A stretch of 64,000 nucleotides of DNA, taken from assembly GCA_045660445.1 (NCBI GenBank), contig JAZRDR010000016.1, forward strand, positions 1-64,000. The letters are read 5' to 3'. This stretch comes from Faeciplasma sp045660445. GTDB taxonomy: Bacteria; Bacillota; Clostridia; Oscillospirales; Ruminococcaceae. Below the pieces are notes generated by a model. That model saw only the letters and a program-made list of their open reading frames with translations, was not told the DNA's origin and did not search any database. Shown here in pieces: positions 8,357 through 16,087 of the stretch; the first letter of the stretch is position 1, and every line of letters starts with the position of its first letter. The position numbers were made by a program, and so were the translations under genes.

Positions 8357-9688
8357 TTACTTATCCGAAAGTGCCTCTATAACGGCATTGTTGATATCGT
8401 TATCTGTTTCCAAAAGGTCGTCGATATACACTCTTTCAAAGCATTCGTTAAAGCTTGCAAGTGTTGCATCTGTCTGAATTCCAGTGCGCATATTCTTAAG
8501 CTTAACGTCGCCCGTTTCAAGCTCGTTGTCGCCCAAAACGCAAACGAATTTTGCGCCTATCTTGTCGGCATATCTCATCTGAGGCTTAAGCCCTCTGCCA
8601 ACAAGGTCGAACTCGGCACTGTAACCCTCTGCCCTTAAGGCTGCTGCCAGGGTTGCACACTTTGCTTGAGCGTTTTCGCCCATCGAAACAAGGTAAATAT
8701 CGCAGGTTCTGGGCTTTAAGAACTCAACTCCCTGCTTTTCCATCGTTAAAATAAGTCTTTCAAGGCCCATGCCAAATCCCAAAGCAGGTGTGGGCTGACC
8801 GCCAAGCTCGCTAACCAAGCCGTCATAACGTCCGCCGCCGCAAACAGTGCCTTGTGCGCCGATGTCGGTTGAAACGAATTCAAACACGGTGCGGGTGTAA
8901 TAGTCAAGCCCTCTTACGATCTTGGGATTGACCTTAAACTCAACGCCATAACCGCCGAGTATATTCTTTAAAGCTTCAAAGTGTGCGTTGCAATCATCGC
9001 ACAAGAAGTCAAGTATCTTGGGCGCACCCTCGGCAATTTCGGAGCAGATGGGAGATTTGCAGTCCAAAATTCTCATCGGGTTTTTATCAAGTCTTTCAAG
9101 GCAGGTATCGCAAAGGTCTGCCTTTTTGGATTCAAAGTATTCCTTTAATGCCTTGTGATATTCGGCACGGCAGGTGGGACAGCCGATCGAGTTAAGGTTA
9201 AGCTCGATGTTTTTAAGTCCGCAATCGTCCAAAACGCTCTTTGCCAAGAGAATTATCTCGGCATCAGCATAAGGGCTTTGGGTTCCGAACATCTCGCAGC
9301 CAAACTGGTGGAATTCTCTAAGTCTTCCTGCCTGGGGCTTTTCGTGGCGGTAGCACGCCATGGTGTAATAAACCTTTTGGGGGAAGCCCTCGTTCATAAC
9401 GCCGTTTTCAAGCATTGCACGAACTACGCCTGCAGTTCCCTCGGGTCTGAGAGTGAAGGTTGCATCGCCTTTTGAAGAAACGGTGTACATTTCCTTGGTT
9501 ACAACGTCGGATGTGTCGCCGACTGAGCGAACGTAAAGTCCGGTATCCTCGAACACGGGAGTGCGGATTTCTTTAAAGCCAAAGCGTGCAGCAGCATCCG
9601 AAACAACGTGCTCGACAGTGTGCCATTTATAAGCTGTCGAGGGGATAACGTCCTGCGTGCCCTTTGGTCTTTGAATTAATTTTGCCAT
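8357..9688 (-). CDS. hisS: Histidyl-tRNA synthetase
   Basis: 443 residues. Class II core with LRPEGTAGVVRAML, the HisA motif VRGLDYYTRTVFEF and the motif 3 region ALGFGMGLERLIL, then an alpha/beta anticodon-binding domain (about 330-425). In the middle it carries CPTCRAEYHKAL...CDTCLERL, a cysteine pattern common in Firmicute HisRS. It is the first gene of hisS-aspS behind a T-box leader. The last 20 residues are a charged tail. Confidence 0.95.
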   Translation of the reverse strand: MAKLIQRPKGTQDVIPSTAYKWHTVEHVVSDAAARFGFKEIRTPVFEDTGLYVRSVGDTSDVVTKEMYTVSSKGDATFTLRPEGTAGVVRAMLENGVMNEGFPQKVYYTMACYRHEKPQAGRLREFHQFGCEMFGTQSPYADAEIILLAKSVLDDCGLKNIELNLNSIGCPTCRAEYHKALKEYFESKKADLCDTCLERLDKNPMRILDCKSPICSEIAEGAPKILDFLCDDCNAHFEALKNILGGYGVEFKVNPKIVRGLDYYTRTVFEFVSTDIGAQGTVCGGGRYDGLVSELGGQPTPALGFGMGLERLILTMEKQGVEFLKPRTCDIYLVSMGENAQAKCATLAAALRAEGYSAEFDLVGRGLKPQMRYADKIGAKFVCVLGDNELETGDVKLKNMRTGIQTDATLASFNECFERVYIDDLLETDNDINNAVIEALSDK

Positions 9689-9720
9689 ATGATCAAACCT
9701 TTCTGAAGTGTAATTTTTGA

Positions 9721-9938
9721 AAATAAAAAGACTGTCCTCCCGAAAAGGGACGACAGTCGTCGCGGTACCACCCTTGTTGCTGAAAATTCAGCCTCTCAAG
9801 ATTCCTTAACGCGGAAAACGGCCGTGCTTGTTCACACGGCAGCTCTAAGAGTGTCCTTCCGCCGATGCCCTTTAAGCGTTTTCACCAACCACGCTCTCTC
9901 TGAAAAAGTCACATCTTTGTACTCTCTCTTATATTGTT
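9721..9938 (-). promoter_or_regulatory. T-box riboswitch leader of hisS-aspS
   Basis: On the minus strand the canonical T-box AGGGTGGTACCGCG is at 9761-9774, directly followed by an intrinsic terminator (stem GACTGTC...GACAGTC at 9730-9758, then TTTTT). Upstream are the AGAGAG and GGTTGGTG stem I elements (about 9873-9903). The specifier region reads GGACACTC (GACAC is at 9851-9855), where GAC (Asp) and CAC (His) overlap. Uncharged tRNA pairing stabilises the antiterminator and switches on both synthetase genes. A TATAAT at 9945-9950 with a weak -35 may be the promoter. Confidence 0.93.
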
Positions 9939-9965
9939 GCCTTTATTATATTATCTGCCTTTACT

Positions 9966-10367
9966 TTAGAAAACGTTTATAAGCTCTCTCCAGTCAAGGT
10001 CGCCTCTGTCAAGCGCGTGGATCATAGCGTCTGCAGTTGCGATGTTTGTTGCCATGGGGATATTATGAACGTCGCAAAGACGCAAAAGGTCCTGCTCGTT
10101 GGGTTCACTTAATTTGCGGTGAAGAGGATCTCTGAAGAAGATCAAAAGGTCGATCTCGTTGCAGGAGATAGATGCGCCGATCTGCTGACAGCCGCCCTGT
10201 GCGCCGCTTAAATATTTATGGATATCAAGCCCTGTTGCTTCGGCAACCTGTTTGCCCGTGGTTCCCGTTGCACATAGTCTATGCTTGCTCAAGATTCCGC
10301 TGTAGGCTATACAGAATTGAATCATCAGTTCTTTTTTTGAGTCGTGAGCGATAAGTGCTATGTTCAT
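9966..10367 (-). CDS. mgsA: Methylglyoxal synthase
   Basis: 133 residues, close to the usual size. MNIALIAHDSKK, CATGTTG (phosphate loop), SGAQGGCQQIG, the FFRDPL stretch with a catalytic-region Asp, and CDVHNIP with the conserved His all fit. It converts dihydroxyacetone phosphate into methylglyoxal and phosphate, a glycolysis bypass under phosphate shortage. In many Clostridia it closes the mre-mrdA-min-rodA block; here it follows mrdA directly without minCDE or rodA and has its own promoter with a palindrome. Confidence 0.93.
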   Translation of the reverse strand: MNIALIAHDSKKELMIQFCIAYSGILSKHRLCATGTTGKQVAEATGLDIHKYLSGAQGGCQQIGASISCNEIDLLIFFRDPLHRKLSEPNEQDLLRLCDVHNIPMATNIATADAMIHALDRGDLDWRELINVF

Positions 10368-10430
10368 AAAGCTTTCCTCCCATTTTGTTGTCGATTTGTT
10401 TTTCGTCCGAAATTTTCGCTTAACAAGTCT

Positions 10431-10459
10431 ATTTTAGCACTAAAGCGCTAAAATGTCAA
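10431..10459 (-). promoter_or_regulatory. mgsA promoter with internal palindrome
   Basis: Minus strand TTGACA (10454-10459), 17 bases, TAAAAT (10431-10436). ATTTTAGC (10431-10438) and GCTAAAAT (10447-10454) form a perfect 8-bp inverted repeat covering the -10 and reaching the -35, which suggests a repressor site. Confidence 0.7.
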
Positions 10460-10498
10460 AGGTTTTTTGAATTTATGCTCGAAAAATCTCGCAAAGGT

Positions 10499-12571
10499 TC
10501 AATATTTGACGGTATTTCTAAATCTTCCATCTCCCAAATCCTCGATAATTGGCTCATAACCGTAATAAGCCTCTAAAATTTTACGGATAGTATATTTTGA
10601 ATACTCGCCGTTTTCAATGACTACTGAGAAAGCAATTTCGGGATCGTGTGCGGGATAGAAGCCGACGACTGTGGAGTTCTGAGTTGCCTTGTTGCTTGCC
10701 TGAGGGGTGCCGGTTTTAATTGCAACGTCATAAGGAATTCCATCAAGCGAGAACTGTGCTAAATATGCGGCATTCGGATTTGTTTCGTAATAAACAGACG
10801 CGGTGGAGTTGTTGCCTGCGGCGATCATACCTTTAATAAGAGTGTCGAAAACATCCTTGTCAGCAGGAACTGTTGCAACGGCATTAGGCTGGGTCTTTTC
10901 AAGCTGCTTGGTCATGTTATAATCCCAAACCGAATCAACCAAATAAGGCTGATATCTAACGCCGTTGTTGGCAATAGTCTGGGCCAAAACGCACATCTGC
11001 AATGGGGTTACAGCAACCTCCGACTGTCCGATAGATGCCTGCAACACCTGACCGATGGTCCAATCAAGACCGAGGTTAAAGAAAGTGTCGGGGCTTGCAA
11101 GATAGCCCTTTGATGTGCTTATTTCAAGATCCATGCTCTCGCCCAAGCCGAAGGCGCGCTGATATTCCATAAACTTATCAAGTCCAAGCTCTTGAATGAC
11201 CTGATAGAAGAAGATGTTGCAGCTCTTTTCGATAGCCGTTACAACACCTATGTTTCCGTGCGAGCCTGTGCAGTTAACGATGATGTCAAGGAAATTATAC
11301 TGTCTGTGGCAGGCATATTTCGAATTTTCGTCGATTATTCCCTCGCTCATTGAGGCAACGGCTGTGACCGTTTTCATTACAGAGCCGGGGCGGTAAAGTC
11401 CGTCGAATGCGCGGTTATAAAGCGGCGCACCCGGAGCAGTTGCAACCGTGGAATAATCGTCTAAAAGATCGCCAAGGTTATAGGTGGGATAGGTTGCGGC
11501 GGCAAGAATTGCACCGGTCTTGACCTCCATAATAACTGCGGCGCCTGCCGAACAGTCGGTGAAATCATAACCCTCTTTGGTCAAGGTTCCGTTTGCAAGG
11601 GCGGTTATGTGATCCTCTAATATTTTTTGAAGCTTTGACTGAAGCTCAGAGTCAATTGTAAGCATAACTGTGCTTCCGGGAACTGCCTGAACGGTTATCT
11701 CCTCGGAAACCGTTCCGTCAGACGAAACGGTTATAGCCTTTTCGCCGTTGTCCCCTCTTAAAGTGGATTCAAGCGCCTTTTCAATTCCGCTTTTGCCGAT
11801 AGTGTCAGTCAAGCCATAACCCTGAGATTTAAGAGCTGCATATTCCTCGGCGTAAATGGGGCCTACGTAGCCGATACCGTGAGGGAAGATATCGCCCGCA
11901 GAGTATACTCTTATAGCAGTCTCACTGATTCCGACGCCTGTGTATATATGTGCAAGCTCTCTAAGCTTTGTGGCGGTCTCTAAAGGAACGTCCTTAACGA
12001 AAACATAGTCAGTTTTAGAGGAGAAATCAGAAAGTATCATCTGATATCTTACACCTGCGATTATGCGCTTTTCTTGGTCGGTATATTCATCTGAAATGTC
12101 ATAATCTTTGATAAGCTCGTCGATACAGTTTTCGGCGGTGGCATATGAATTAAGTCTTAGCTTATCAAGGATTCTGTTTATATCCGATTCTTTTTCAGAG
12201 GTGTATTCATAAGGTGCTGTGAAGGTTATCGGGGTCTCGTCGATCCATTCAAGCCCGTCTGCCTGCAAAAGCTTGGCGATGCCCAAAATTATCTCATTCT
12301 GAGATTCATGGTCCTTTGGGAAGAAGGAATATTCGATGATGACGTCATAAGAAACTTGGTTTTCAACCAATGGCGAGCCGTTTGCATCAACTATCTGCCC
12401 GCGTGCTGCGGAAACAGTCTGCGTTGCAGTCGTCGAGGTTTTGGACATGGCAAGATACATCTCGCCGTCAACCACCTGGATCTTCATCAGCCGCAGTCCG
12501 CCATATATAAATGTCACCGCCAAAATGGCGATGGCAACACATACTCTTAAAATTTCAAATACTTTTTTCAT
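10499..12571 (-). CDS. mrdA: Penicillin-binding protein 2 (elongasome transpeptidase)
   Basis: 690 residues. One N-terminal transmembrane helix (about 7-27), a PBP dimerisation domain, and a class B transpeptidase domain. The active-site motifs are SxxK in RPGSVMKTV (Ser near 397), SxN as SCN, and KTG in IKTGTP (near 617). It cross-links side-wall peptidoglycan with MreBCD and RodA. It is the last gene of mreB-mreC-mreD-mrdA, separated from mreD by a 144-base GC-rich interval. SD AAGGAG lies 5 bases before the ATG. Confidence 0.93.
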   Translation of the reverse strand: MKKVFEILRVCVAIAILAVTFIYGGLRLMKIQVVDGEMYLAMSKTSTTATQTVSAARGQIVDANGSPLVENQVSYDVIIEYSFFPKDHESQNEIILGIAKLLQADGLEWIDETPITFTAPYEYTSEKESDINRILDKLRLNSYATAENCIDELIKDYDISDEYTDQEKRIIAGVRYQMILSDFSSKTDYVFVKDVPLETATKLRELAHIYTGVGISETAIRVYSAGDIFPHGIGYVGPIYAEEYAALKSQGYGLTDTIGKSGIEKALESTLRGDNGEKAITVSSDGTVSEEITVQAVPGSTVMLTIDSELQSKLQKILEDHITALANGTLTKEGYDFTDCSAGAAVIMEVKTGAILAAATYPTYNLGDLLDDYSTVATAPGAPLYNRAFDGLYRPGSVMKTVTAVASMSEGIIDENSKYACHRQYNFLDIIVNCTGSHGNIGVVTAIEKSCNIFFYQVIQELGLDKFMEYQRAFGLGESMDLEISTSKGYLASPDTFFNLGLDWTIGQVLQASIGQSEVAVTPLQMCVLAQTIANNGVRYQPYLVDSVWDYNMTKQLEKTQPNAVATVPADKDVFDTLIKGMIAAGNNSTASVYYETNPNAAYLAQFSLDGIPYDVAIKTGTPQASNKATQNSTVVGFYPAHDPEIAFSVVIENGEYSKYTIRKILEAYYGYEPIIEDLGDGRFRNTVKY

Positions 12572-12574
12572 GGA

Positions 12575-12715
12575 TGCTCCTTTTAAGGACGGTGGGCTTG
12601 TGGGGTGCGGGGCGGAGGCCGCCGTGCGCCGAAGGCGGAGTGGCGGAGGGGACCCGCGTGTTTTCGCGCGCTCGGCACTCGTTGCCTAACGGCAACCACG
12701 CCTCGCTCAATTTCG
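12575..12715. repeat. GC-rich intergenic element between mreD and mrdA
   Basis: Very GC-rich, hairpin-prone insert in a moderate-GC chromosome. It begins right at the mreD stop codon. The motif CCACGCCTCGC (12696-12706) also occurs at 53741-53751 and, inverted, at about 39928-39938, both next to stop codons. It encodes nothing credible. Confidence 0.55.
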
Positions 12716-13306
12716 CTAAATTCTGTCTATATTCTTATCCGCAGATTCAATAACGAGCCTGCGCTCGGGGCCGGTTATTCTGTCAAACAGCCACACCGCA
12801 AAGAAAACAACGGGTGACCACAAAACGGTTTTTATCCAGCTCGGCAAAAGCATTGCTTTAAGCACCGAGTTATGTCCAATCTCGCCCCAGATTTTATAGA
12901 AAAGATAATAATCTACGTATAAGTAAGCTCCCGTTAAAACAACGGTTATAACAAGATAGCTAAGTATGTTTTTGCGCAAAAAACGTCTGAAAAGTGCCGA
13001 CATCAATCCGCAGAAAACGCACATAAAGAAGGCTGTAAATCCCAAAAGCTTATCTGTTGAAATGTCGATCAAAAGTCCGCAGACAGTTCCCGTTACGGCA
13101 GAGGGAACCTCGCTTTCAAACACTGCAATCGCAAAAGCGAGTGGGAACAAAACTATTGCCTTTGGTGTTTCGGAATTTCCCTGCGTTGAAAATGCAAACA
13201 GCAAAAGCGTTGCAAGCACGTATGTCACCCAGCGGAAAGCGGTTTTAACCCCCTCGGGCAGAGACTTTTTCTGTTTTTTCGGGTGATAGCCTTTTTTATT
13301 CCTCAT
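12716..13306 (-). CDS. mreD: Rod shape-determining membrane protein MreD
   Basis: 196 residues with a basic N-terminus (KKGYHPKKQKKS) and five or six hydrophobic segments, and the small-residue pattern SAVTGTVCGLLIDISTDKLLGF typical of MreD. Sequence conservation in this family is low; position between mreC and mrdA supports the call. It overlaps mreC by 11 bases, indicating coupled translation. Confidence 0.88.
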   Translation of the reverse strand: MRNKKGYHPKKQKKSLPEGVKTAFRWVTYVLATLLLFAFSTQGNSETPKAIVLFPLAFAIAVFESEVPSAVTGTVCGLLIDISTDKLLGFTAFFMCVFCGLMSALFRRFLRKNILSYLVITVVLTGAYLYVDYYLFYKIWGEIGHNSVLKAMLLPSWIKTVLWSPVVFFAVWLFDRITGPERRLVIESADKNIDRI

Positions 13307-14147
13307 AACCCGAGCCCTTTCCCTCGAAGTCGGTTATAACGTAAACCGTCTTAAGAGTGTCCGAGTCTATTGCAGGAGTGATGGTCGCGTTCCTTGAAAG
13401 TCCGCTCGGTGCGATCTCAATGCCGCTTGCCGTTCCCACAACAAGCCCCTTTGGAACAAGTCCCGAATATCCCGAGGTGATGACGATGTCGCCGTCGGTC
13501 ATCTCACATTCAAGCGGAATGTATACCATTCTCACATTGCCTGCAAGTGCAAGATCGTAATTTCCTTCGATAACGCCGGTTTCGCCGGTTCTTACGCAAT
13601 AAACGCCCAAGGATATCTCGTTCGAAAGAAGTGTTGTAACCTTGGAATAGGTATACTGAACCTCTGTAACAAAGCCGACAAGGCCGTTTGCAGTCACAAC
13701 GGGATCATAATATTCAATGCCGTCCTTTTCGCCCTTGTCGATGAAGAACGAGCCGTAAACGTCGTTAGCGGTTCGGCCGATGACTGTGCAAGGCTCGGAA
13801 AATTCGATGCCGGGGTTGGATTCGCTTAAAGCCACCATCTCTCTAAGATGCTCGTTTTCCTGCTTTGTTTCGATATAATCCACCATTTGCGCCGTAAGCT
13901 CGGCGATCTGCTCTTTAAGGCGCTGATTTTCGTCATAGTAGTCTTTTGCGTTCAAAAGCATATCAAACGCTCCGCCGATCGAGGAGGCAACACTTTGCGC
14001 GCCCTTTTGAACAGGGGCAAAGACAGCACCCAAAGCCGAGGATATCAAGGTGGACTGCGATACTGCAGCATAGATCATGATGCCGACGACAACTGCAAGA
14101 ATGCAGATTATCGCCTTAAATTTCTTTGACGAGAAGAATTCCTTCAT
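13296..14147 (-). CDS. mreC: Rod shape-determining protein MreC
   Basis: 283 residues. A short cytoplasmic start, one transmembrane helix (about 10-30), a coiled coil (about 60-100), and the periplasmic-type beta domain with DVYGSFFIDKGEKDGI and GLVGFVTEV. The C-terminal segment SGLVPKGLVVGTASGIE is characteristic. It links MreB to the PBP2/RodA machinery. It lies 141 bases after mreB; that gap holds hairpins that may reduce read-through. Confidence 0.92.
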   Translation of the reverse strand: MKEFFSSKKFKAIICILAVVVGIMIYAAVSQSTLISSALGAVFAPVQKGAQSVASSIGGAFDMLLNAKDYYDENQRLKEQIAELTAQMVDYIETKQENEHLREMVALSESNPGIEFSEPCTVIGRTANDVYGSFFIDKGEKDGIEYYDPVVTANGLVGFVTEVQYTYSKVTTLLSNEISLGVYCVRTGETGVIEGNYDLALAGNVRMVYIPLECEMTDGDIVITSGYSGLVPKGLVVGTASGIEIAPSGLSRNATITPAIDSDTLKTVYVITDFEGKGSGYEE

Positions 14148-14214
14148 GGGTGCGCCTCCTTTCGACGAAATTGATTATACCCGCTGTTTACTAATAAACG
14201 ACAGCTGTTTTTCT

Positions 14215-14275
14215 ATTTTAAGCTTCACTGCGTAAAGCTTAAAATTCGCCGCACCTTGAAATAGGCACGGCGAAA
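14215..14275 (-). terminator. Hairpins after mreB
   Basis: TTCGCCG (14245-14251) and CGGCGAA (14268-14274) form a stem ending in TTTT on the minus strand. A second stem TTAAGCTT/AAGCTTAA follows at 14217-14241. They may act as an attenuator between mreB and mreC. Confidence 0.6.
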
Positions 14276-14287
14276 CCTTAATTGAAA

Positions 14288-15298
14288 TTAAAAATCGTAT
14301 CCGTTCAAAACGTCGTGAAGCTCTTCGATGTTTTCAAGAAGCTTACCTGTGCCGTCAACAACGCAGTCGAGCGGATTTTCGGCAATGTGAACGGGAATTC
14401 CGGTTTCCTCGGTGATGAGCTGATCAAGCCCTCTTAACTGTGCGCCGCCGCCTGCAAGGGTGATGCCTGCGTCGATAATGTCAGCCGAAAGCTCCGGAGG
14501 AGTGCGCTCAAGAGTTACCTTGATAGCCTCGATAATGTGAGATAAAGGCTCGGAAAGGGCTTCTCTTATTTCTTCCGAGGAGATGGTGATGTTTTCGGGC
14601 AAGCCTGTCAAAAGGTTTCTGCCCTTGATCTCCATGTATGTATCTTCATCGGTGGGATATGCCGAGCCGATCTCGATCTTGATCTTTTCAGCGGTGCGCT
14701 CACCGATCAAAAGATTATATTTTCTCTTGATGAAGTTGATGATGGAAAGGTCGAACTCATCGCCTGCCATTCTAACGGAGCGGCTTGTTACAACACCGCA
14801 AAGAGAGATTACTGCAACTTCGCTTGTGCCGCCGCCGATGTCAACGATCATCGAGCCTGTAGGCTCGTCAACGGGAAGTCCTGCACCGATCGCAGCAGCC
14901 ATAGGCTCCTCTACGATGGAAACACGCTTTGCGCCTGCGCTTTCTGCAGCTTCTTTAACAGCTCTTCTTTCAACTGCGGTAACGCCCGAGGGGATGCAGA
15001 TGATAACTCTTGCCTTAACAAGAGGGTTTTTGCCGATTGCCTTGCGGATGAATTCCTGAAGCATAGCTGTTGTCATATCGAAGTCAGCGATAACGCCGTC
15101 TTTAAGAGGGCGAACTGCACGGATGGATCCGGGTGTACGTCCGATGATGTTTTTAGCTTCCTGACCAACGTATCTTACGGCGTCGGTCTTCGAGTCAACG
15201 GCAACTACCGAAGGCTCGCGGATTATAATGCCCTTGCCCTTTGCAAAAACAAGGGTGTTGGCGGTGCCAAGGTCGATTCCTATATCTTTTTTGAACAT
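14288..15298 (-). CDS. mreB: Actin-like rod shape protein MreB
   Basis: 336 residues from the ATG at 15298 (MFKKDIGIDLGTANTLVF), the normal MreB start, with GGGAGG upstream; an in-frame ATG 60 bases further out would add an untypical extension. Actin-fold motifs are clear: phosphate 1 (DIGIDLGTANT), phosphate 2 (MIVDIGGGTSEVAVI) and the adenosine loop (GITLAGGGAQLRGLDQL). It polymerises under the membrane to direct cell-wall elongation. First gene of the mre operon. Confidence 0.95.
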   Translation of the reverse strand: MFKKDIGIDLGTANTLVFAKGKGIIIREPSVVAVDSKTDAVRYVGQEAKNIIGRTPGSIRAVRPLKDGVIADFDMTTAMLQEFIRKAIGKNPLVKARVIICIPSGVTAVERRAVKEAAESAGAKRVSIVEEPMAAAIGAGLPVDEPTGSMIVDIGGGTSEVAVISLCGVVTSRSVRMAGDEFDLSIINFIKRKYNLLIGERTAEKIKIEIGSAYPTDEDTYMEIKGRNLLTGLPENITISSEEIREALSEPLSHIIEAIKVTLERTPPELSADIIDAGITLAGGGAQLRGLDQLITEETGIPVHIAENPLDCVVDGTGKLLENIEELHDVLNGYDF

Positions 15299-15359
15299 AT
15301 TTTTAATAGCCTCCCAACGGGAAGCGATCCTCCTTTTATAAAGATTGATACTTATCAAA

Positions 15360-15388
15360 AGTATATCACACTTTCAACGCGGTTACAA
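15360..15388 (-). promoter_or_regulatory. Promoter of the mre operon
   Basis: Minus strand TTGTAA (15383-15388), 17 bases, TATACT (15360-15365), with an extended -10 TGTGA. Confidence 0.65.
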
Positions 15389-15421
15389 GGGGGCGAGAGG
15401 GAGAAATTTTTGTAAATAAAA

Positions 15422-15447
15422 AAGGCGGACACATGGGCCCGCCCTTA
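15422..15447 (-). terminator. Terminator of the second XRE gene
   Basis: GGCGG / CCGCC stem with TTTTTT on the minus strand, overlapping the stop codon region. Confidence 0.6.
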
Positions 15448-15657
15448 CTTTTTCTCTTTGAAATCCTCGCCTGTTATAAGATAGTCCACCGATACATTAA
15501 AATATCTTGATAAAATGAGCAGCATTTCAACATCAGGACTTCTTCTGCCTGTTTCATAATGCGATATGGCTTCACGGCTTATCGCAAGGTCCATCGCTAT
15601 CTTAAGCTGACTTAACCCCTTTTCTTTTCTTATTTTTTGCAAGCCCTTTAGTTCCAT
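15445..15657 (-). CDS. Small XRE-family regulator (second XRE/SLOG pair)
   Basis: 70 residues; a single HTH_3 domain with LSQLKIAMDLAISREAISHYE as the helix-turn-helix and SRYFNVSVDYLITGE as the usual C-terminal helix. SD GGAGG. It is divergent from a small SLOG-like gene, with 103 bases between starts. The 10-bp inverted repeat at 15694-15723 is its probable operator. It is not closely similar to the regulator at 5740 outside the HTH, so the two pairs do not look like a recent duplication. Confidence 0.85.
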   Translation of the reverse strand: MELKGLQKIRKEKGLSQLKIAMDLAISREAISHYETGRRSPDVEMLLILSRYFNVSVDYLITGEDFKEKK

Positions 15658-15682
15658 AATCGTCCTCCGTCAAGTTGTTCTC

Positions 15683-15723
15683 TTGACAAAAGAGTAACAT
15701 TTTGTTACATTATAAAATGTTAC
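15683..15723 (+). promoter_or_regulatory. Promoter and operator of the small SLOG-like gene
   Basis: TTGACA (15683-15688), 17 bases, TACATT (15706-15711). A perfect inverted repeat GTAACATTTT (15694-15703) / AAAATGTTAC (15714-15723) brackets the -10, the same geometry as at 5997-6036. Confidence 0.8.
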
Positions 15724-15760
15724 ATATTGGAACACTAAGCCCTGAAACGAGGAGTAATAT

Positions 15761-16048
15761 ATGAAAACTGCAATATTTTGCGCCAAGGAAGTTGATATTC
15801 TGTATGTTTCGTGTCTTTTGCCCAACGGCGTGACCGAGATCTATTCTGTTAAAAACATGGATTTTGGAATAAGTCATATTGCCGAAAAATTGGGTTGTTC
15901 TTATAAACGCTTTGATTCTGCAGAAACGGCAATCGACGAAGCAGATCATATCTTCGCAATTTGGGACGGAACAGCGCAAAAGGTGGTTGACGCTGTTAAA
16001 ATCGCAAAAAGAAAAGCCAAAACGGTAATGTTTTCATTCCTGCCATAA
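15761..16048 (+). CDS. Small SLOG-like protein
   Basis: 95 residues. The C-terminal half, ETAIDEADHIFAIWDGTAQ followed by VVDAVKIAKRKAKTVMF, matches the end of SLOG/DprA-like domains, where a bound-nucleotide-facing WDG is followed by a helix and a final strand. The N-terminal half (KTAIFCAKEVDILYV) looks like a first strand but has no clear GxxGxG turn, so it may be a reduced SLOG fold. I know no named family for it. SD GAGGAG sits 7 bases before the ATG. Divergent from the XRE gene and ended by a strong terminator; monocistronic. Confidence 0.65.
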   Translation: MKTAIFCAKEVDILYVSCLLPNGVTEIYSVKNMDFGISHIAEKLGCSYKRFDSAETAIDEADHIFAIWDGTAQKVVDAVKIAKRKAKTVMFSFLP

Positions 16049-16050
16049 GA

Positions 16051-16075
16051 AAAGGCGACCTTCGCGGTCGCCTTT
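16051..16075. terminator. Bidirectional terminator between SLOG-like gene and DUF4956 gene
   Basis: AAAGGCGACC / GGTCGCCTTT stem with TTTTGTT after it. Confidence 0.85.
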
Positions 16076-16087
16076 GTTTTGTTAAAA

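Noticed and set aside
12605..12817. Open frames in the mreD-mrdA intergenic region
   Set aside because: Same reason: GC-rich composition, overlap with the mreD end, no signals.
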